64,000 nt of DNA from Glycine soja (Eukaryota > Streptophyta > Magnoliopsida > Fabales > Fabaceae), in NCBI RefSeq assembly GCF_004193775.1, contig NC_041004.1, forward strand, positions 5,727,309 to 5,791,308, read 5' to 3'. Position 1 is the first letter of the stretch. Every line of letters begins with the position of its first letter. The notes beneath the pieces were generated by a model. That model made no database searches. It saw nothing but the letters and a program-made list of their open reading frames with translations, and was not told the DNA's origin. Below are positions 57,340 through 64,000 of the stretch, one piece after another. The position numbers were made by a program, and so were the translations under genes.

Positions 57340-57580
57340 AATGAGATAATTCTTATCTTATGTAATATCTTTGCATATCTTCTTTAGCCTTTTGTTTTTC
57401 TTTTTAATTTTATCAAACATGCCTTTGTCCCAATAAATTAATGATTTCTTTTTACATCAAAGGAGTCTTCACGTCATCACGCGAGGAAAGCTATTTTATT
57501 AAGAAACCTGTAGGAAGACTGCCTGAAGGCAATGCGTTGACCAGTTGTGCGAGATGTCTATTAAGTATGAGAAGAAGAAA
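57340..57580 (+). repeat. Diverged remnant of the dirigent upstream region (third unit)
   Basis: Shares with 46610-46850: ATAATTCTTA(C)CTTA, TCTTTGCATATCT.TTTTAG, TGTCCCAATAAATTAA, AAGGAGT.TTCACGT, CTGCCTGA and GATGTCTATTAA. It is more diverged than copies 1 and 2, implying an older duplication. Confidence 0.6.
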
Positions 57581-57652
57581 AAGGCAAATTTACGGAGGAG
57601 GGATGGTTTTAGAAACTATTTACTCAATAGGGTCTGATTTATAAGAAATTAC

Positions 57653-57880
57653 GGGGGGGGGGGGGGTTTGTATTCTACGTGGGTGCCGCCATTGACACTG
57701 GCGGGAAGCTTGAACCGCCAATGGCAATGGCGGGATAGGGGCTGACTAGGAGAGAGGGGGAGGGGTGCCGCCAGCAGCAATGGCGGGATGGGAGAGAGAG
57801 AGGTCCCGCCCTTGGAGCTAGCGGGACAGGTGAGAGTTGCAGGCGGTACCGCCACTGTTGGTTGCGGGACAGGGGGAGAG
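57653..57880. repeat. G14 run followed by GCCGCCA/TGGCGGGA repeats
   Basis: Fourteen consecutive G (57653-57666), then four spaced units combining (T/A)CCGCCA with a following TGGCGGGA or GCGGGACAGG near 57685-57730, 57765-57790, 57805-57830 and 57845-57870. Strongly GC-rich against its surroundings. The minus-strand proline-rich frame here is repeat-derived. Confidence 0.75.
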
Positions 57881-58081
57881 AGAGGCTTGTGGGTTACGTG
57901 AATGAATGAAGGCTTGGTCTGCACCTTTTTCTGAAAAGCCTGCACACCTATGTTCACGTGAATGAAGGCTTGGTCTGCACCTTGCAAGCAATAGCTTTCA
58001 GGGGTTCTGAAAAGGCTGCATATATAGCATGTTAACGTTAAAAAAAATTTGAACGTTGGGGGTGGGGTTTAAGTTTTGGGC

Positions 58082-58255
58082 TATAAAAAAAATGTTGAAG
58101 TCATTATTCTTTACGTTTACGTTTACACAGCTTCCTTAGTTTGCTTTCTCTTTCTTTCTTCTTCTGGAGTTTGAGAGATTATTGTGTTTGTGTTGTTCTG
58201 TGCATTCATCTTTCAAGTGTGCTTCAAGTGTGCTTCAAGTGCCCTTAAATTACTG
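58082..58255 (+). promoter_or_regulatory. TATA box and 5' leader exon of the mobile-domain gene
   Basis: TATAAAA at 58082 is followed by a pyrimidine-rich leader (CTTTCTCTTTCTTTCTTCTT) and a triplicated TTCAAGTG(T/C) motif, ending at a donor TACTG|GTATG at 58255/58256. A long intron (58256-59813) ends TTTTGCAG just before the ATG at 59819. Confidence 0.5.
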
Positions 58256-59818
58256 GTATGTATTTTCAAAGTAAATATGCTAATATATATTATAAGTTTA
58301 AGTTAGTTAGTATTATAAGTTAGTTAGTATGTAAATAGTAGGTTAGTTATTATTAACAAAAGTTCTAAGTTTAAATTAGTTTGTATGAGTAGATATTGTG
58401 TTATTATTTTTTACTTATTAATAAATATTCCAATATTAGGTTAGTTAGTATGAAAATATTATTTGGTTAGTTAGAATTAAAATTTTATTTAATTATTCTT
58501 ATTGTATATATTGTTAGATGTTATTTGGTTATTGTGTATAATATTTTAGTATTAGTAGTAATTGTTATTTGGTTAGTTAGAATTAAAATTTTATTTAGTT
58601 ATTGTTATTGTATATATTGTTAGATGTTATTTGATTATTGTATATAATATTTTAGTATTATTAGTAGTAATTACAGCATAGCATAGAATATTATTATTAA
58701 TTTTTTTTATCAAAGAATGAGAATTTTATTATGAATTCTAGAAATATCTGTAAAATAAAATATATTCTAACTCAAGAAATATAAAATTTTCTAAAATAAT
58801 TATTCTTTCTTATCAACTTGTTTCAATTATTTTTGTAAATTTATTTTATTTGTGTACTACATATATAATTAATTGTATTCTTAATTATTCGTAGAATTAA
58901 AATATATGATGCAGGGGTTGACAAACTAATTATTCTTATGAGTTTTAAATAAGAAATTATTTTATAACTTAATCTCTAGTAAAAAAAATTGTATGAGTAA
59001 GTATAATTGAAAATAATATTATATATTTGTTTAGTTAGTATAAAAATATTACGTGTATATATATTTAGTTGTTGTGTATACTCTTAAATTTTATACATGT
59101 GATATTAGCTTTGTAGTATTAGGTGTATATTTAGACGGATGATAGTTTAGTCTAATAAATATATATACATGGATGATACTTTAGGATCAAATAAGTAATA
59201 TTAGATTTTTTAGTATTAGGCACAAGTTAATATTATCTTTAGGTATATATTTATAAATTTTAGACACACCTAAATTTTTAGTTTTTGTAATATTAAATAT
59301 TAGACACTTAAATAAATAATTGTAATATTAGACACTTGACACACGTAAATCTATCTTTTTAGTATTATAATTTTGTATTTTAAATAAATGAGATCATAAT
59401 TTAATATTATTTGAGTTAATTATTGTTTAGTTAGAATGATATATATATTATTTGTTAGTTTTAATTTGTACGTTATTATTATTTGTTTTAGAAAATTTAA
59501 GTGATTAAATATATGATACATTGTACATTATTATTATTATTATTGTATATATATTATTGAAAAGATTTTTTGCATTTCAATATTTGTTTGTATTATAAAT
59601 AATTTGTTAGTCTATATTTTATTCAATTATTTATTTGTTAATTGTAGAAAAAAAATTACTAATAAATTAAAGTTTTCTTCACATATATTTTAATTTATGT
59701 ATAGAATATATTAAAAATTGCCGAGTTTGATTTTTTACAAATTTATTGTTATATATTTAAAGTTTACTAATAAATTAAAGTTTTCTTCACATGTATTATA
59801 TTTTATTTTGCAGCAGCA

Positions 59819-62076
59819 ATGTCATCTTCATCATAATTTTCATCACACATTAACATTAAATCTGGCCCCATCGATACTGATGTATTATGAATGCAACCTA
59901 AGCATGTTTCAGAACATGTTTGGAATGGGGAAGAAGAAAGGAAATTGCATATCAGACGAGCTGTCCCCACGTATCAAGGGGAAGAACAAATTCCAGAACA
60001 AATTTTTCCTTTTCTTCAACAATCTGGTTTCGGGTGGATTATCAAGATGGGTTTCTTAAAAATAAATGCCTCACTAATTAGTGCTCTGATAGAAAGATGG
60101 AGGCCGGAAACACATACGTTTCACATGAGATGCGGAGAGTGTACTATCACTCTACAAGACGTCTCTGTGTTGTTAGGTATAAGTGTGGATGGTTTACCAT
60201 TAATCGGTCCAACAAATCTTGATTGGGTTGATTTATGTGAGGAATTATTGGGAGTCAGACCACAAGAAGGTGAAATTAAAGGTAGTGTAGTTAAATTAAG
60301 TTGGCTGGCTCACCATTTTAATCAAATTAATAATGACGACGACGAAGAACAAGTACGAAGGTTTGCCCGTGCATGGATACTGAGATTTATTGGAGGTGTC
60401 TTGTTCGTTGACAAAACCAGTAACAGAGTTTTGGTAAGGTACCTTCAATTTTTACGTGACTTTGAAGAATGTGGCAGATATGCATGGGGAGCTGCCGTAC
60501 TTAGTTTTATATACAGAGAGATGTGCAGTGCCACCGATTATAAAACTAAATCAATCGGAGGTATGTGCATCTTACTACAATTGTGGGCATGGGAACGATG
60601 TCCCACCTTGGCTCCAAAGAGGACTCCTTCCCACATAGAAAATACACCACTAGGGCACAGGTCAGTCATTTTTAACAGCGTCTTTCATTTTAATAGAATA
60701 AATGGTTTTAGGGTATATTAAATTTTATTCTTTGTAGGTGGCTGCGACGTGGAAACCAACATATCGGCAATGATGATGTGAAATTTTTTCATCGCAAGTT
60801 CGATATTATGAAACGTCATGAGGTAAGAACCATGCTATTGTATTTGTAAAATAAAAAATTATATGTCTTATTTTACTACAATGTTCACAACTATGTTGTT
60901 ATATGCAGTTTGTGTGGGAGCCTTACCCATCAACCGTTATGTCATTCTTGCCTCCCGTTTGTTTAGTCGGAAGTCTCGCGTGGTACGCGGTGGTGCCACT
61001 AATTTGTTTCCAAGTTATTGAGTGACACCAACCGGACAGAGTCTTGAGACAATTTGGGATGCAACAACCAGTTCCAGAGTCTCCTTCACAACCCCTAAAC
61101 ATTCATGGCATAACATTAAAGGGGAAACATGACGAAAATTGGGGGCAATTGTTCGCCCCAATGATTCAGCAGTGGAATAATCGGCATGCATTTAGGGTCG
61201 ACGCTTATCCCCGACAAGAAGGCCTATTGAGTTTTAACTCGGACTACATGGTCTGGTATAGGCGAAAGACAAAGATGTTTGTTGACCCAGAAAATGCAAA
61301 GACGGCTACATTGGTATTTTTTACTTTTTTTTCAAATTTTAAGTTGAACTTTTATTTAATGATGGCAATTAATTTTGTTACCGTTACAAATGCAGGGTGA
61401 AGTTGCAGAGGCATTACAATACATGGTGTCTCCTCAAGGGAGGAAAACATGCACATTTGATGATCTCGTGCCTTATGTGGAAAAAATTACAATTTTATCC
61501 GAAGAGCAAGAGAGAGTCACTGAGCCAGTGTCACATGGTCCCGCATCAGAGCGTCAATTTCCCGCACAACAGTTTCACATGCTTCAGTCAAGTATTGAAA
61601 CTCAGGGGATAGACAGAAGAAGGGACACTGTTGAAGCGGAAGAATATTCCCAACAAATGGCGGAGCGTGGCCATGGAATGTATTACACGCCACAAACATT
61701 TGCTGAGTATCCGACACAGATGTATCAGTATCCTTTTCAGGGTCATGACACTGATACTTCTGCAACCCAGCAATCGTTCGGTGGTTTTGCGGAAACACAA
61801 GCTCAATTTTCATGGCCCACAATGACCCCTTCATAGCAATATCATGGGCCAATTCCAACACCTAATGCCCCGTTAGGAACACAATGGAATGTACCGGGAC
61901 AAATACCTAATACAGGTGACTTATTCCGTGTTGATTTGCGTAACGCATTTTCTGCGGAGGCTGACGAAGAAGAAGCGGGGAGGCATCGGGGCAGAAGAAA
62001 TCCTGATCGCCAAGCACGAAGATGGGATCGACCATGTGGCACATCCTCACGGCATCACGGACACCAAAATGAATGA
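59819..62076 (+). pseudogene. Plant-mobile-domain (PMD, MAIN-like) protein gene with four in-frame stops
   Basis: Exons 59819-60661, 60738-60822, 60909-61313 and 61396-62076, all with GT-AG introns. Domain landmarks: KHVSEHVWNGEE, IRRAVPTYQGEEQIPEQIFP, GFLKINASLISALIERWRPE, THTFHMRCGECTITLQDVSV, SWLAHHFNQINNDDDEEQVR, FLRDFEECGRYAWGAAVLSF, WYAVVPLICFQVIE. This is the PMD fold of MAIN/MAIL proteins, linked to meristem maintenance and silencing and frequent in transposons. Stops: TAA 59834-59836, TGA 59888-59890, TGA 61023-61025, TAG 61834-61836; the frame otherwise stays open to TGA 62074-62076. No frameshift was found, so the decay is recent. Likely transposon-borne. Confidence 0.85.
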
Positions 62077-62220
62077 TTTGCATGTCTCTGTTGATTAAGG
62101 CTTTGTTGTATATTTGTAATTTGACATTCATGGCGTAATGTATGATATTCAGTTTATTAAGGCTTACTTATGGATAGAATTTATGTCGCGTATCAAACTA
62201 TAATAATCAATGAACCCTAA

Positions 62221-64000
62221 ACCAAATAACAAAGGTAGCCAAAGGGAAAAAACTAATGTTTCTAAGTAACGATGAATTTCAATGTGAACTAAACCCTAAC
62301 CCATAAAACATAAAAAGTATCCCATAACCCTTAAATATGAAACACTAACCCTAACCTATAAAATATAACCACTTAGCCCTCAATTGTTCCGAACTAAACC
62401 CTAATTCTAAAATAAAAACCTAACCCTAACCCCTAAACATTAGCCCTAAGTCAAAAATGTTCAGCACTAAACCCTAACCAAAAAATAAAAATAACATAAA
62501 CCTCACCCATAAAAATTAGTCCAAAACCCTGCAATTTTCATAACTAAACCCTAACCCTAAAATAAAATAACTAAGCCTAACCCTATAAAATAAAAACTAA
62601 ACCCTAACAATAAAATAAAAAACCTAACCCTAACCCCATAAACATTAGTCATAACCCTAAAATGTTCAGAACTAAACCCTAACCCTAAAATAAAAAACCT
62701 AACCCAAACCCCTAAAAATTAGTCCTAGCTCTAAAATTTTCATAACTAAACCCTAACCCTAAAATAAAAAAAACCTAAGCCTAACCCTATAAAATAAGAA
62801 TTAAACCCTTACCCTTAAAAAAAAGTTATTTTATTTCAACTTCTAAATGTAATTGTATTTCCCTAAAAAATAAGAACTAAACCCTAACCCTTCAAATAAA
62901 TAACTTTGCCCTAACCCTAAAAAATGCTCAAAAGTAAACCCTCACCATAAAAAAACCTAACCCTAACCCCTAAAAAATTAGTCCTAACTCTCTAACTCTG
63001 AGATTTTGACAACTAAACCCTAACCCTAAAAACAATAAACCCTAAACCCTAACCCGTAAAAATTAGTCCTAACTCTAAGATTTTCATAACTAAACCCTCA
63101 CCCTAAAATAAAAAACCTAACCCTAACCCCTAAAAAATTAGTCCTAACTCTATAACTCTGAGATTTTGACAACTAAACCCTAACCCTAAAAACAATAAGA
63201 CATAACCCTAACCCGTAAAAATTAGTCCTAACTCTAAGATTTTCATAACTAAACCCTAACCCTAAAATAAAAAACCTAACCCAAACCCCTAAAAATTATT
63301 CCTAGCTCTAAAATTTTCATAACTAAACCCTAACCCTAAAATAAAAAAAACTAAGCTTAACCCTATAAAATAAGAACTAAACCCCTTACCCTTAAAACAA
63401 AGTAATTTTATTTCAACTTCTAAATGTAATTTTATTTCATTAGAAGTACACATTCAAAAAAAAGTTATTTTATTTCAACTTCTAAATGTAATTGTATTTC
63501 CCTAAAAAATAAGAATTAAACCCTTAACCAAATAACAAAGGTAGCCAAAGGGAAAAAACTAATGTTTCTAAGTAACGATGAATTTCAATGTGAACTAAAC
63601 CCTAACCCCTAAAACATAAAAAGTATCCCATAACCCTTAAAGATGAAACACTAACCCTAACCTATAAAATATAAACACTTAGCCCTTAACTGTTCCGAAA
63701 TAAACCCTAATCCTAAAATAAAAACCTACCCTAACCCCTAAAAATTAGCCCTAACCCAAAAATGTTCAGCACTAAACCCTAACCCAAAAAAAACCTAAAC
63801 CTCACCCATAAAAATTAATCCTAAACCCTGAAATTTTCATAACTAAACCCTAACCCTAAAATAAAATAACTAAGCCTAACCCTATAAAAAAAACTAAACC
63901 CTAGCCCTAAAATAAAAAACCTAACCCTAACCCCCTAAACATTAGTCATAACCCTAAAATGTTCATAACTAACCCCTAACACTAAAATAACAAACCTAAC
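62221..64000. repeat. Telomere-like CCCTAA minisatellite with 1306-bp higher-order period
   Basis: Dozens of AACCCTAA / CTAAACCCTAACCCTAAAA motifs separated by A-rich spacers (AAAATAAAAAACCTAA, TTAGTCCTAACTCTAA, GATTTTCATAACTAA). The basic unit is about 70-75 bp. A block starting ACCAAATAACAAAGGTAGCC at 62221 recurs at 63527, giving a 1306-bp higher-order unit; copy 2 is cut by the window end. It starts about 145 bp after the PMD stop. Not a true telomere, since motifs are interspersed and imperfect. Confidence 0.9.

Noticed and set aside
57649..57987. 112-codon proline-rich minus-strand frame
   Set aside because: Ends in the G14 run and follows GCCGCC repeats; no gene context.
62221..64000. 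Chromosome-end telomere
   Set aside because: Motifs are imperfect, widely spaced and organised in a higher-order unit; this is interstitial telomere-like satellite DNA.

Overview
The window is plant nuclear DNA from a legume, most likely Glycine (soybean or a close relative). This rests on AT-rich DNA with GT-AG introns, two dirigent-domain genes of a legume-like type, and transposable-element families I recognise from soybean: CACTA elements carrying gene fragments, MULEs with a FAR1/OTU-type transposase, copia LTRs with the AATCGATTACC motif, and plant-mobile-domain elements. The species is inferred from pattern recognition; no database was searched.

Only two genes look like ordinary functional host genes. 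Both encode secreted dirigent proteins on the minus strand (CDS 9490-10056 and 45158-45733). They look like survivors of a tandem dirigent array. The promoter and about 2.9 kb of upstream DNA of the second gene recur, without a gene, at 50284-54190. A 3'-flank remnant (54424-54560) and a diverged upstream remnant (57340-57580) mark a third unit whose gene is gone. A separate ancestral duplication (273-2393 against 10999-23647) brackets the first gene.

The rest is layered transposable elements. From left to right: a hAT end (1-272); duplicated unique DNA and a LINE remnant (273-2393); a Helitron-like region with an RPA-like fragment (2394-7204), split by a 2.76-kb solo LTR (4096-6851, 5-bp target duplication); a hAT element (7379-8067, 8-bp target duplication); dirigent gene 1; a composite of minus-strand Helitron pieces with two decayed B3-like genes (11924-22884); a solo LTR (24146-25466); an 8-kb CACTA-like element (25669-33635) carrying antisense fragments of an ABI-interactor-like gene, chaperonin CCT-eta and a lipase, itself hit by a solo LTR (27759-28803), a TRIM (31934-32490) and a recent 680-bp triplication; a hAT transposase pseudogene (33827-35714); a MULE with broken FAR1/MULE/SWIM/OTU coding sequence (40175-43434, perfect 9-bp target duplication); dirigent gene 2; a long-TIR MULE-type element (48419-50116); a second MULE relic (52736-53910); a small CACTA element carrying an intact Sec61-beta reading frame (55648-56875); a plant-mobile-domain (MAIN-like) pseudogene with four in-frame stops (59819-62076); and a telomere-like CCCTAA minisatellite with a 1306-bp higher-order period (62221 to the window end).

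No rRNA, tRNA or CRISPR array was seen. The points of most interest are the two gene-carrying CACTA elements, especially the intact Sec61-beta frame; the geneless tandem copy of a dirigent promoter; a perfect 52-bp hairpin inside a Helitron; an apparently preserved Helitron empty site; and the telomere-like higher-order repeat next to the mobile-domain pseudogene.
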